Positions 44,610-56,060 of a stretch of 64,000 nt of DNA are shown here, piece by piece (within the stretch, counting starts at the first letter, position 1; the number at the start of each line of letters is the position of its first letter). The notes under the pieces were generated by a model. The model saw nothing but the letters and a program-made list of their open reading frames with translations. It did no database searches and was not told the origin of the DNA. The stretch comes from Bemisia tabaci (taxonomy: Eukaryota > Arthropoda > Insecta > Hemiptera > Aleyrodidae). The translations under genes and the position numbers were made by a program. The DNA lies in contig NC_092795.1 in NCBI RefSeq assembly GCF_918797505.1, positions 61,809,056 to 61,873,055 on the forward strand, written 5' to 3'.

Positions 44610-45038
44610 TGCACAAAAAAATTTCACGCTGCCATTACTGGAAGCGGCGGGGCGCTCGTGAAGATTCACAATTCCAGAATTTGCCGCGCACAAAAATTTC
44701 CACACTCCGTGCGCATTCGCCACGTGTCCCGGAAAATTCGACGCGCGACCTGCGGAAAATTGCGGGGAGACTCGCGGGAAAGCGGGGACCGGGTGCGGAC
44801 CGGCGCTGGCGGCGGAAAAGCGAGCACTGGTCGTTGGTTGACGTTATCCGCTTTGATAATCACGAGTGGTAAGCGTTGCGCGCTCATGCCCGACGCAATA
44901 ATTTCAACGTTGTCCCCGTGGACACTCGCCCCCCCCCCCCCCCCCGGCTCGGCCGGACCCCCCTCCCCCTTTAATAACTGGACAACGCGCTGCGCCGCTG
45001 CATCGCCTGCCTCCGGACGGTTGCTTAGGACTCTCATG
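44610..45038. promoter_or_regulatory. CpG-rich block, possible promoter
   Basis: High GC and CpG content, a C-run (44930-44945), and overlapping long frames on both strands (plus 44658-45050, minus 44666-45037). A plus-strand GAGTG then GTAAGC at 44869 resembles a donor of a non-coding first exon. The coding strand cannot be decided. Confidence 0.35.
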
Positions 45039-46262
45039 CTGCCTTTCTAAGGAAAAGCATCCTATGAACCTAAAGCTATTGTCAAATTTAACTGGGCGAT
45101 TTCATTTTTTACGAGGGATTTTTCATTTTTTGTGCGGATCCTTTTGAAAATTTTAGGGAATTTGCTTCGTACACGGAGAGAAAAACTTGGTGCGTGGGAC
45201 CCGAAGTTTAGGTAATATGGATCTCTGAAGTTTTCAGATTGAGCATCTGAACACTTTAGATCTAGCTGTCGAGGTTCGGATCACACATCTGAAACTTCAG
45301 TTCTTACATCTGAAGTACTTCGGTTTTCTCATCCGAAAAACTTCGGTTCTCACATCTGAAGTACTTCAGATGTAAGAACTGAAGTTTCAGATGTGTGATC
45401 CGAACCTCGACAGCTAGATCTGAACACTTCAGAGATCCATATGACCTAAACTTCGGGTCCCAGGCGCGAGGTTTTTTTCTCCGTGCAATATGCAAAAAAT
45501 TTACCGAAATTCGCACAAAAATCCACAGAACCGTGATTATGTGAAAAATGCAATTGTCCGATTAAATTTGGTAATAGCTGGTGTGGCTCGGTTCTTTCCT
45601 GCTTAGCGCGTTCCAATTTTCCTTCGATGAAATACAATTTTTTGGGAAAAGTTGTAAATATTTTTCTTCCAATTTTCGGACAGTTTGTTCGTAATTCCAT
45701 CCAAAGTATCTGAACATATTTAAAAAAAAAGTATGCACAACTTTCTTCGCAATTCTTCCTTGTTTATTTTTTCGATTGGAAAAAGGAGGTGTATAGATAA
45801 GGCGGCCGTTTCTTTAGCAACACTGCATTTCCTCAACGCGGCGATTTTTTTCTCATTTAAGACGTATATTTTACAGAGAGCATCGTGGTTTGGTTTGGAT
45901 ACTGGTCAAAACATGAGTATGAAAACAGATTTTGAAGAAAAATTCGAGTTTGGAGGTGCGCTGTCGAATGCCAAAAAATCCGCATTTTTCGCCAAAATCG
46001 GCCTTCAGGCTCATTTCAAAGGTTAGCATTAGACATGGAGAGACCGGAAAAGACATGATGAGATCCGTAAAATATGGAGTCTCGGTGAGCAGGAAATCGT
46101 AGAGTTGAGGAAATTCAGTCAATGTGGGCCCAAAAAGGGCCCTTATCGATACCCCTCCTCTCAGAGAGATTGCATAATGTTCTTCCAAAATGAATTTTTC
46201 ATCAGCAGAAATTTGGCAACATTCGAAAGTTCATGCGGCGGCGTCCTGCCTTATCACAGGAA
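45039..46262. mobile_element. worn family A outer ends with family C and hairpin inside
   Basis: A family A-like left end (CTGCCTTTCTAAGGAAAAGC) and a possible right end near 46225-46262 enclose a family C half (ending TGGCTCGGTTCTTTCCTGC then CGCGTTCCAA at about 45612). A strong hairpin element lies at 45173-45486 and family U copy 2 at 45888-46170. Confidence 0.5.
45173..45486. mobile_element. 314-bp near-complete hairpin element
   Basis: CACGGAGAGAAAAACTTGG mirrors AGGTTTTTTTCTCCGTG. The arms pair almost throughout, for example GTTCGGATCACACATCTGAA with TTCAGATGTGTGATCCGAAC. Shorter CATCTGAAGTACTTC repeats sit at the turn. Confidence 0.9.
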
Positions 46263-46369
46263 TATGGTCCAAAGAAAGGCGGGGGCGTTCGTTAGGGAGA
46301 CTCGCCTCCCCTAGAATGAATAATCATACATCGACTTTCAACATTTCCCCTTCAGAGGCTGTGATAACA

Positions 46370-46440
46370 CCCCGATAATCGAGCTTTCCTCATAGGTTTA
46401 AATGGCACATCGATCGACTTATCGCAAGACGCGCCACATC
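46370..46440. mobile_element. family D, right-half fragment
   Basis: CATAGGTTTAAATGGCACAT followed by ATCGCAAGACGCGCCAC matches the right arm of family D. The left arm is missing. Confidence 0.7.
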
Positions 46441-46552
46441 GCTACGTCTCCTCCCTGGAATTTACGCGGTCGGCTTGTAAATTACTGTCGCATCAACGTA
46501 TTTGGCTTCGTTAATTTGCTTTGTCTGTCCCGCTGCCCGCCCCCGTCCACAG

Positions 46553-46718
46553 CAGTGCGGCGTGGCGTGCTTTGCGATGGATCGATTGATCTGCCGTTTA
46601 AATCTTTGTAAAAGAATCGATAGACAGCATGTTCGCGACATACACCCAAATAATCGATTCCTTACCATAGATTTAAATGGGAAAAAATCGATAGTAAATC
46701 ATTCACGCTTTGCCACTG
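46553..46718. mobile_element. family D MITE, copy 9, 8-bp TSD
   Basis: It runs from CAGTGCGGCGTGGCGTGCTT to ATTCACGCTTTGCCACTG. The flanks GTCCACAG (46545-46552) and GTCCACAA (46719-46726) agree at 7 of 8. Confidence 0.92.
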
Positions 46719-46829
46719 GTCCACAACCGAGGGGGCAACTGCTATCTCCGCTAATCTTCTTCAAAGGAAGTCAGAATACAGACATGGTGAGAGCAGGGGT
46801 CAAAGGGGAACTTTACATGCATGGGTCTA

Positions 46830-47110
46830 AGAGCTGATTTTGACTCAAAATGCAGGGCTTTTAAATAAAAGGTTTTAATCAGGGGGTTAAATTTTACGGG
46901 TTTGTGGTCTAAAGCCAAAAATCTGCGTTTTTGGCCAAAATCGGCCTCGGTTTAGGCCTGTATTAGACCTGAAGAAAAATGTATTGTAAATGACCAACTT
47001 ATGATGTATTCCATACAACATAGACCTTCAATGAGCAAAAATAGTACAGTTGTGGATATCCAGCTAGGTTGGGCATAAAAATGGGCCCTCATCGATAAGC
47101 CCCAGCTTTT
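46830..47110. repeat. family U dispersed repeat, copy 3 (worn)
   Basis: It keeps CCAAAATCGGCCTC, TGTATTAGACCTGAAG, TCAATGAGCAAAAA and GGGCCCTCATCGATAAGCCC in the same order as copies 1 and 2. Confidence 0.6.
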
Positions 47111-47391
47111 CGTGGAGAAGCAAGTATTGCACGTGTGCTTGGATTCTTACCCTGTTTAGACGTACAATAGAAATGACATTTTACGCTAAAACTTAATATG
47201 TCTCACATACTTGGACAAATTTTAAAGTGCAACAACAAATGTATAATTTTAATAAAACTATCAAATTTTTCACAAAACAGTAAAAGCTGTTGTATGAAAA
47301 CTTTGAAAAATTTAAAAACTCACACTTTCACTTGGAGATTATTTATAATCAAACATAATAAATAATCTCCAAATATAATCAAATATAATAA

Positions 47392-47625
47392 CACTGGAAA
47401 AAAACACATTGGATCTAGAGTCCAGACTCTTGAAAACATTGACAAGAAAACGGACTCTTGATTCAATCAGATTTAAGCTTAAATCAAAAGGAAATCCGCT
47501 CAAATTAAGAGGCATGGTTCTTGATTTCAGCTTAAATCTGATTGAATCAAGAGTATTTTTTCTTGTCGATGATTTTAAGAGTCTAGCCTCTAGATCCAAT
47601 GTGTGTTTTATTTTTTTTTCCAGTG
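47392..47625. mobile_element. family F foldback, copy 3
   Basis: It runs from CACTGGAAAAAAACACATTG to TTTTTTTTTCCAGTG with long paired arms. 47111-47391 and 47626-48134 show no gene. Confidence 0.9.
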
Positions 47626-48134
47626 AAGAATATATAAAATAAGATATAATAAGATAATAAGATATAAATTATCTCCAAAAGAAAGCGTGAGTTTTTAAAA
47701 ATTTCAAAGTTATGTTAAACAACTGTACAACTTTTATCCCTTCAGTCAAGGCCCCCAGACAGCACAAAATTGCTTCTAACTTACAATCAGCCACTCCTAA
47801 AAAAATATATATATTCTACAGCTTTGGAATGGTCTTAACTGCTACATTTAACTGCAACAGCCTACATTTAAATGCTCTATTGCACACTATGTAAACACTT
47901 ATTATACGTATGGAAAGCTTCACAAAAGACATACTTTCCTATTAATACACGCTGACAGTTTCTGAAGATACGAAATGAGAACTTGATTGAGATTATTCCA
48001 GAAAAAATACACAGCGAAAATTAAAAATCAGACTACAGATAAAGCCCGCACGGTCGTCAACTCAAAGCTCTCAGAATTATACTGCGCCAAAAGGCTTGCG
48101 CACTTATAATATGTACATCGCAGAGCACTTTTGA

Positions 48135-48415
48135 CAGAGTTGCCACAGAAATCGGAAAATGAAACTCTCTGGTATTTTACTGATACCACTAACATGTTTT
48201 CGGAAAATTCTCTGACATTTGAAGATATAAGGAGTGATTAAAAAGTTGTAAAAATTACCACTTTCATATCCATACACGCAATATTTTTTGCTCAAAACGT
48301 CAAACACGTGCTAATAAGAAGTGCATATTTACATGATTTAACAAAATTTTCATGAGTTTTAAAAATTCCGCGGCACTCTCCGTCTTTTTTGGTTCTTTTC
48401 AAAGTGGCAACCCTG
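48135..48415. mobile_element. family T foldback, copy (281 bp)
   Basis: CAGAGTTGCCACAGAAATCG mirrors CAAAGTGGCAACCCTG. The centre resembles 41030-41267 (CTGACATTTGAAGATATA). Confidence 0.8.
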
Positions 48416-48721
48416 TTCCTCCAACAAATGGTTTCGCGATCACGGAAAAGAAAATTTTGAAAAAAAATTGTGGTACTACCCTCAATTATTTAGATGATGT
48501 GAACATATCCGATTAATTTTAGTAGTACCGCAACATTTGGCATTGGGTTAGGGTACTAATTAATTCCCATGAATTGGAAATGTCAAAATTGGGACCTAAG
48601 TAAACGATGAACTGAACGTTGGGACTTAAATTGTGCCTCCTTTTTTCCACGATTGTCATAATATAAACGATTTCCAAAAGTATTCATTTAAATTGTTTAC
48701 CCTACGTTGAGGCGTTGGGTT

Positions 48722-48994
48722 CAGAAAGGGCATTTCTTGGTTGCGGTGTTGCAGAATCTCTAATGCTAATTTATACTTCAGAGAGGAAACGAGGTTTTGG
48801 GTGAATTTTCGGAAATTTCACGTTTTCAGCATCGTAAAATCATACAGAATATTCGCGAATATTCGTTTACCATTTTACTTCATTCATTTTACCGCGGAAA
48901 AAGTTGCAACGAATTACATACATTTGCTTTAATCATAACGGATAAAACTTTGGCGGAGATTTTGAGACACCGCAACCAAGAAATGCCCTTTCTG
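48722..48994. mobile_element. family W foldback (273 bp)
   Basis: CAGAAAGGGCATTTCTTGGT and ACCAAGAAATGCCCTTTCTG are perfect 20-bp ends. The arms continue with TGCGGTGTTGCAGAATCTC. Confidence 0.9.
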
Positions 48995-49046
48995 CACCCA
49001 GAGCTTCAGTTATTACCTTTACGTGGGTGTGGGGGGAGGGGGTAAT

Positions 49047-49299
49047 CTGCCGTGCTAAGGAAGAGCGCCGTATGAGCATTCAGATGTTGCCAAGTTTCCT
49101 TCGATAAAAACTTATAATACTGGGAAAATTGTGAATTTTTTCCCTAAAATTTTCAGACAATTTTGTACGCAATTTAATCTAAAATATCTGAAAATTTCAA
49201 AGAAGAATGTTTACGAATGTCGTCAAAAGAACACGTTTTATCTAGGGGAAATTTGGCAACTCTCGAATGTTCATACGGCGTTCTTCCTTAGCACGGCAG
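49047..49299. mobile_element. family A MITE, copy 7 (253 bp)
   Basis: CTGCCGTGCTAAGGAAGAGC mirrors GCGTTCTTCCTTAGCACGGCAG. TAAT flanks both sides (49043-49046 and 49300-49303), a possible 4-bp duplication. Confidence 0.92.
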
Positions 49300-49509
49300 T
49301 AATGGGGTGCGGCATCCACAGCCTCAGCTGCCAATCCTGTCACACATGACTGCAAGCGTCAGGCAGTGACGTTGTTTTTCCTTTGATTCATGGAATGGAG
49401 TATCATTTCATTTCATAGCTGCATCCGCTGTGTTAGTTCCATCAAATTTTCTCATACTTGTATGCTCGTAAAAAGCGGTCTCCAAAAAAACATGCGAGCG
49501 GGCACGAAA

Positions 49510-49659
49510 GATGGGTGAATCATTGACAACATAATCGATATTTCCCCATTTAAACCTATGGTAACGAATCGATAATTGAGGTACATCCTGATACTCGATC
49601 CTTCTCCACAGATTTACACGGAGGAGCGATCGATTCATCGCAAAGCATACCTCGTCACT
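49510..49659. mobile_element. family D MITE, copy 10 (worn left end)
   Basis: GTGAATCATTGACAACATAA to ATCGCAAAGCATACCTCGTCACTG. The outermost left bases are lost. 49660-50212 shows no recognised gene. Confidence 0.75.
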
Positions 49660-50212
49660 GCCATGATGGGTGACTAATCGGAACCAACGAGGCGTAAACG
49701 GAATTTGCATCAGAGCATCGAACAAAGAGTCATCCTCAGTTTTTGAAAAAAAAATAGGCGCGCATCTTCGGATCAGTTCACTCTTTAAATGGTTAGCAAA
49801 AGGATGCGTCATCGAGCGATTCTAACAGAAACCAAACAAAAAAACACCACATTTTTAATGTGTTTCGTGAATTCTACCATGAATATGTATTTTCGCATTG
49901 AAGTTGGTTTTGAACTCAGACAAGAGGAGGAAAAAATTCCCTCCGTCAGAACTTTCCAGAACGAAGGTTTGCCATGCGAGAGATACAGATAAATAAATGA
50001 ACCAAAAGGTGAAATTGCACGAAGAGCACAACAAAAAAGGCTCAAATCCACTCCTGCACGTACAATGGGTCTATTGCACGCAAGAGATACAGCTGCACGT
50101 GTATTATAGACGTTCGAAAGGTAAAATAGTGCGAAAATCACGATGGTGACAATAAAATAAAAAAGTCAAGAATTTCCATTCTTTGGTGCGCATCTTTAGT
50201 GTACAACAGAGT

Positions 50213-50561
50213 GGAGGGTATAGATTCGATCGACACGGATCAATCGAAAAATGAAAACGTGAATCGATCGACAATTTATTAAAAAACCGGTGTCGATTCG
50301 ATCGACATGAATCGATCGAAAAATGAAAACGTGAATCGATCGACACCGATTCGATCGACAGTTAATTTAAAAACACCCGTGTCGATTCGATCGAATCGGT
50401 GTCGATTGATTCATGTCGATCGATTCACGTTTTCATTTTTCGATCGATTCATGTCGATCGAATCGATACCGGTTTTTTAATAATTTGTCGATCAAATCGG
50501 TGTCGATCGATTTACGCTTCATTTTTCGATCGATTTATGTCGATCGAATTCATACCCTCCC
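50213..50561. repeat. 349-bp foldback packed with GATCGA
   Basis: GGAGGGTATAGATTCGATCGA mirrors TCGATCGAATTCATACCCTCC. Inside, ATCGATCGAAAAATGAAAAC and its complement alternate several times, so each arm is itself a tandem repeat. Confidence 0.85.
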
Positions 50562-51113
50562 AGCAGAGTCTGTTGAAGACTTATTGAGATCAAAATGGTC
50601 CCTCAAGGATCTTGTGTATCCGAAAGCTTCAGGTCCAATTGCGGAAGTTTGGGCTGCACTTTTAAAATTCGGTCGACTCCACAGCAGTTTCAACCGAAGT
50701 ATCAACCAAGCTTTGGATGCGTGATGATCCAAATCCCGGCAGTTGGACAACAAGGGATGTTGTTACGGTTTTTTTCTCTCCTTTTTTTGTGGAGCTATGG
50801 CGCACGCCATTATTGCAGGTATGGTACATTTGCACTTAAGTTTGATTACATCAAATCTACTCGCTCCGCGCGACAATAGAAAGCTCTTATATGCGTCAAG
50901 GGTACATGCAATTTAAGCATTACTTCGGGATTTTTTCACGCGAAACACGATGGTGCCACTGATTTTCTCTGAAACGGACTTCTAAGCTCAAAAAATGCTC
51001 TCAAAGTTGATATCAATGGTACCATCATGTTTTTAGCGAAAGTTTTCTCACAAAGAAGCGTTTGGGTTGAGAATCCCTGACGCATGCACGGGCTCTATTC
51101 TAATACATGCAAA
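50562..51113. other. unassigned sequence
   Basis: Overlapping short plus-strand frames occur, with no recognised product. The target duplication of the next element ends here. Confidence 0.35.
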
Positions 51114-52369
51114 CAGGGTCGGACTGGCTCGCATCTGAGGGCGTAGACCCTTGGCTGGTTAAAGGGGCGTGATGTGATATTTCCTGGTAGGGCATTCCCT
51201 ACGTGGAGAGGGGTTCAGAAAATTTTGGCAACTCAGCACAAGTTTACGCTATTTTCAGGTTCAAAGTTGATTGATCGCACGGAGTAAAAATTGCAAAATT
51301 GAACGTGAAGCACAGCATTGAGAGCTCATGGTTCGCGTCATCGCGCCTTCAATTTTTCAGATGCAGCACGGACGTCCATCAAGTACGAATAGTTGTATCT
51401 CTGCGCCGTATCGTAAACACGTATCCTTTCCCTCCCTCTTTTTCCATATTGTGTTTGTTTCCGTTTGTCTTATTCGTAATGGTGCTTCAAGAACTACGTG
51501 AGTACAGCGGAAGGTGGGAGAGATGCCTTCAGGCCTTTTTTTTTTTTAACTTTTCTCCCGAATCAGAGCGACGCTTCATTGACAGCATAAAGCAGAGCAT
51601 TGAGAGCTCACACTCCGCGTCATCGCGCCTTCAATTTTTCAGATGCAGCACGGACGTCCATCAAGTACGAATAGTTGTATCTCTGCGCCGTCGTTAACGC
51701 GCATCCTTTCCCTCGATTTATTTCCATATTGTGTTTGTTTGCGTTTGTCTTATTTGCAATGTTGCTTCAAACTAGAGCAGAGCATTGCGAGTTCACGACT
51801 CACGGCATCGCGTCTTACATTTTTCATATACAATGTGGACATCCTACTTGCGCGAATAGGTGTATTGTGTTTACATTTTAAATGTCTCTTATTTTTGCAT
51901 TTCGAGATAAATTAAGGTGAAGTTTGCCAAAGCTATATGCTATGGTATGTCCAAATCAACAGTCATTTGAAAAGGAGGACATATGTTTAAATGTCTCTTA
52001 AGAGGTCTATAAAGGATGCGTGTCTAAAAATCGAACCGACCATAGCTTCTAAGGGAGTAACACATAGCGAATGAAGGAGGGGGATGATAAAGCGCCTGTA
52101 TGTCAAGAAGAAGGTGAAAATTTCACAGAAAATTGTTTACGCTTCAGAAAGTAGTTTTTCGACCTCTGTTCATCACTATCATGCGTTAAAGCACCTTTCT
52201 TTACTCCTAACTGTCTCTTTTTCCGTTCATTTAAAAAAATTTTCTCACATATTCTCGGTCGTAATTTTTTTTCTTCTTATTTTGCTATCTGTCAGGGGGG
52301 CCCGTTTTCGGCGCGCAAAGGGGGCGTATCTGCCAACGGCAGATTGGCCTTATGGCCAGTCCGAGCCTA
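51114..52369. mobile_element. non-autonomous hAT element (1256 bp), exact 8-bp TSD
   Basis: CAGGGTCGGACTGGC mirrors GCCAGTCCGAGCCTA (two end changes). CATGCAAA is duplicated exactly at 51106-51113 and 52370-52377. It contains the tandem units at 51300-51870. The 132-codon frame at 51299 is made of those units. There is no transposase. Confidence 0.9.
51300..51870. repeat. three tandem units inside the hAT
   Basis: Units start at CAGCATTGAGAGCTC (51310), GAGCATTGAGAGCTC (51595) and GAGCATTGCGAGTTC (51779). They share ATCGCGCCTTCAATTTTTCA and CCATATTGTGTTTGTTT. The first spacing is longer by about 100 bp because of an extra segment with a T run. Confidence 0.9.
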
Positions 52370-52542
52370 CATGCAAAACCAGAATCACAAAAAGTACTGC
52401 ACACTGATAAAAATATTTGTGTTCTTGTGCTACTTTTGGTTAATGCATAGGAAGTGAAAAAGAAACCAACACAATTTTTGTGTTGATATTGGTACAGTTT
52501 GCGGTGAATTTAGCGCAGAAAACAATGGGAGACAGGGTAAAT

Positions 52543-53058
52543 CGACGGTGTAAGTCGGCAATCACATAACTCGGTTTGCGACGTCGCAGAGACTTCCTGT
52601 CATACTTTATTTTTTAGACGGAAAACTACTCAACGGCAATTCTTTAAAACTGCCGCGATTTTTCTCCTCTGTACGAAGGAAATCCTGCAAAAATTTCGAG
52701 GCATGATGACAATTTGTTCTCCTTTAAAAAATAACACAGAGGCGGAGATTTGCAGACACCGTAATAAACAAGATATCGACGGTGAAAGTACCAAACCACG
52801 TATCTCGGTTTGCGACGTCGCAGACTTCCTGTCATACTTTATTTTTTGAATGAAAAACTACTTAACGTCCAGTCTTGAAAATTTCTGTGATTTTTCCTCT
52901 TCGTGCGGAGAAAATTCTGTGAAAATTTCAAGGAATGATATTGATTTGGTCTACCTCAAAAAAATAAAATGCGAGCGTAGATTTTTAAACACCGCAAACG
53001 AGATACGTGGTTTGGTAGTTTCACCGTCGATATGTGCGATTGCGGATTTACGCCGTCG
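52543..53058. mobile_element. family E MITE with a second family E inside
   Basis: Outer copy: CGACGGTGTAAGTCGGCAAT mirrors GATTGCGGATTTACGCCGTCG. The inner copy at 52777-53029 runs from CGACGGTGAAAGTACC to GGTAGTTTCACCGTCG with ATAT on both sides. The outer copy is more diverged, so it is older. Confidence 0.92.
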
Positions 53059-53266
53059 AAATGTATTCCTCTGATTGCGACGTTGGTTACCCACTACTCG
53101 TATTTTTTTCAATTCCTTCGAGAAAACTAGCTGGCATTTTCTCTTGAAATCATCAACCGAATGCTAGAATTTTTTGTGCGTTTTAATTCCCGTACTAACC
53201 AAACTTCATGTTGAAAATTATGATGAATTATATTACTGTGCAGAGAGTCGAAGTCAAAGTTTAAAT

Positions 53267-53527
53267 GGATTGCATCTTATTGCAAAAAGGAACCAAGAGC
53301 ATTCTAATGTTGCTAGGATTGTGCAACATACATTATTTGCAATTAAATTACTGAAATCACGGAAAAAATTAAATTTACAAAGGTAATTTTCGTCTCAAAT
53401 GTATGGTTTATTGGGAGTGGAGATATAACTTGTCTATATGATCAGTTCATATTTGTAAGGTAAAAAAATTCGCACAATCTTAGCGACATTGGACTACTCT
53501 TGGTTCCTTTTTTCGAAATGCAATCCC
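53267..53527. mobile_element. foldback related to family L (261 bp)
   Basis: GGATTGCATCTTATTGCAAA followed by AAGGAACCAAGAG mirrors CTCTTGGTTCC...CGAAATGCAATCC. It is longer than L, with an added AT-rich centre. Confidence 0.75.
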
Positions 53528-53693
53528 AGTGACACGAACTCAAGCTAGAGTGATGATATTATATGACGATTGACCAGGAGGGGGTACCGATATAGTGAGA
53601 AGAAAAGCAGATTGGAAGGGAAAATAAAGAGGAGAAATTAATTAGGGGAGGCGAAAGCTTGGCTGCACATAAAAGCAATTACAAAAGTAATCA

Positions 53694-54079
53694 ATGCGTG
53701 TTAGTTTCCGCATCTGGCTGCGTTCTGTCGTCACAGTCCGCCCGGGCAAGGGACCGAGAAAATTGCTGAAGCGGCCCCGGAGCCAACATGGTAAAAGTAA
53801 TGGTGGCTCAAATTTTAATCATATAAAATGTCGCGCAATGCGTTTTTCCAGCAGGTATTTCACGGTTGCGCAATCGGTCCGCTCTATCTGCCCGGCTCGG
53901 GCTCGGCTCCGATGATGGTAATCAGTACCGATTTCTTTCCTTCACATTCGCCACACGACTCACCAGGAGTTGCCACGCTTGTAATAGACGCATTCGTGTA
54001 CAGCGACTCATTAGGGCAGCATACTGCCGCATCAGGAATTGGTTCATGTAAAAAACCCTATATTTATCTGATAAATTAA
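53694..54079 (+). other. unique region, open on both strands
   Basis: Plus: an 83-codon ORF (ATG at 53828, MSRNAFFQQVFHGCAIGPLY) ends at 54079, with AATAAAATAAAA at 54113. A spliced start at TTTTTCCAG (about 53851) is also possible. Minus: an overlapping frame reads CCPNESLYTNASITSVATPG then ESCGECEG, Cys-rich, and crosses a donor-like CCTGGTGAGT. The region may be an exon, but the strand is undecided. 54080-54485 shows no gene. Confidence 0.3.
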
Positions 54080-54485
54080 CTAATCACCGGAGTATACATA
54101 TATAGCCTGTAAAATAAAATAAAAAACAGGCATTTTTCTTTATATTTATTAATTTAATATATTAAAGTGCTGTTTCATTGGTACGGCACTTAAATTTTAT
54201 TAATTATGTCATTCTATCTCTTCTTCTCTCTCTTTACTCTTTAAACATGAAAGTAATTATTAATTTAAATAAAATATCTTTAATTATAAAAATAAAAAAG
54301 GAAAATAACGACCAAAAATTAAGAAAAATGTTTCAATAGTCCGAGAAAGACCATCCAAAACGCTTCCGGACTTCCGACGGTTTAATTCATGCTTCCGATA
54401 AAAATTAAGAAATTTCAAATTTTGTGGAATTATTCGGGCCTTTTGAAATTTCACTTTCCATCTCAGTCCACGATGCGCAAACTAA

Positions 54486-54735
54486 TTTGGACCGCGTTTA
54501 GCAGAAAAGAAACCAAGCCACATCAGCTATTGCCAAATTTAATTGGGCAGTTCAATTTTTACATAAAAAAGGTTGTGCGGATTTTCATGAAAATTTCAGA
54601 GAATTTTTTGTTTAGAACAAAGCAAATGCTTTAAGATTTTCTAAAAAATCCGCACAAATGCTCCCTTGTAAGAAATTAAATTGCCCGGTTAATTTGACGA
54701 TTGCTGATGTGGCTGAGTTTCGTCCTACTAAGTGG
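54486..54735. mobile_element. family C MITE, copy 4 (250 bp)
   Basis: GGACCGCGTTTAGCAGAAAA mirrors CGTCCTACTAAGTGGGCC. Subterminal AAGCCACATCAGCTATTGCC and its complement are also present. Confidence 0.88.
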
Positions 54736-54736
54736 G

Positions 54737-55139
54737 CCAGTTGCACTGGTAACAAAATCGTAAGTTGATGCTTGATCCTTGTAGATTAGCCAAAAGTAAT
54801 AAGATCTGTCCAAACCGCAACTATCTACGTTCAATATTGACCGAGATATCGCCCTTTGAAAAGTCGAGTTTTTGACGTCATCCACCGCGGTGGTTTCATC
54901 GATCAAGGAACCACACATTTGCACTGGTTACTTGACGTGAAACTCGGATGAAAGCAAAATGGAAGAAACCAAGGGTGTCACTACCGCGGTGTATGACGTC
55001 AAAAACCCGACTTTTCAGAGGGCGATATCTCGGTTAGTATTTAACGTAGAAAGTTGCGGTTTGAACAGATCTTATTATTTTTGGCTAATCTACAAGAATC
55101 AAGCATCAGAACACGATTTTGTAACCAGCACGATTGACC
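54737..55139. mobile_element. family Q long-arm foldback, copy 2
   Basis: GTTGCACTGGTAACAAAATCG mirrors CGATTTTGTAACCAGCACG. The arms are 160 bp or more and it abuts family C directly, as if one inserted at the other's end. Confidence 0.85.
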
Positions 55140-55228
55140 CATTGGCGTGAACTCTAAGGATCCTTTCCTCGTGAATTCTCTCATTCACTGACTCGCACTA
55201 CTATCGCAACGCATACGTGGATAATACT

Positions 55229-55647
55229 GCCGTGCTAAGGAAGAACGCCGTATGAACGTTCGAGAGTTGCCAAAAGTCCTTCCATAAAATGTTTATTTTT
55301 AGGAAAGTTATGAAGATATTTCCTTGAAATTTTCAGGAACTTGAGGTGAAATTGCGAAGAAAATTATGTGAGAAATTGGATGGAAACATTCATGAGTTTA
55401 CCAGGAAATTCGTATTTTATGGAAGGAAATTTGGCAATGCCTGAAGGTTCATAGGGCGTTTCTCCGTAAGCCCTCGTCCCACGATCAAATGAACTCATCA
55501 AATGCAAGATGGCGGGTTCATCAACATTTGACGGCCCCCTAACTTTTGATGGCAGACTTGCGCGAAAACCAGTCGCCATCTTGCATTTGATGACTATTTG
55601 ATGAGCTCATTTGATCGTGGGACATGACAAGGGCTTTAGCACGGGAG
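55229..55647. mobile_element. family A MITE with a foldback in its right terminus
   Basis: CTGCCGTGCTAAGGAAGAAC lies on the left. The right end is cut after GGGCGTTTCTCCGTAA and resumes as TTTAGCACGGGAG. Between them (about 55474-55634) a foldback pairs GTCCCACGATCAAATGA with TCATTTGATCGTGGGAC and TGCAAGATGGCG with GCCATCTTGCA. Confidence 0.85.
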
Positions 55648-56010
55648 TATGGCAGCGCATCCGTGGATATTATCCGAGTGTGTAGAGAAGCTGGCAGCGG
55701 TGGCTTGGGAGAGAGGGAGTCGCGGTAGCGTGGCGGACGACGGAGACAGTGGTCATAGACTCGTTCGTCATAAGGCGTCGGCGTCGGCGGCGGTAATATT
55801 TCACGCTTTTCAGATCGTGGAAGTGAGAGAAAATCCGCCGAGGAAAGGGGCAGGAGCCAACGCACACGACACAACCCGTCGAGCATGCGCGGCTCGCATC
55901 GGAACTCGGCTCCGGAAACGGACTCCATGGGCGCGCCGACATCCGCTTTGCTTTGAACGCACGCGTCATCTCCATTCTTCACCAGAGAGGAACATTCGGA
56001 TCCGTCTTGG
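55645..56010. promoter_or_regulatory. CpG-rich block, possible promoter or first exon
   Basis: Long frames exist on both strands (plus from ATG 55649; minus from ATG 56045) and neither is recognisable. The composition contrasts with its surroundings. A family G-like fragment (TTCAAATTCGTAGACAAAGCC) follows at 56048. Confidence 0.35.
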
Positions 56011-56060
56011 ATTCCAGCTCCACGCTGGAGTAACTCCAGCCTCATTCTTCAAATTCGTAG

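Noticed and set aside
51299..51697. 132-codon plus-strand frame
   Set aside because: It consists of the tandem units of a hAT element. The repeated RCSTDVHQVRIVVSLRR segment reflects the DNA repeat.
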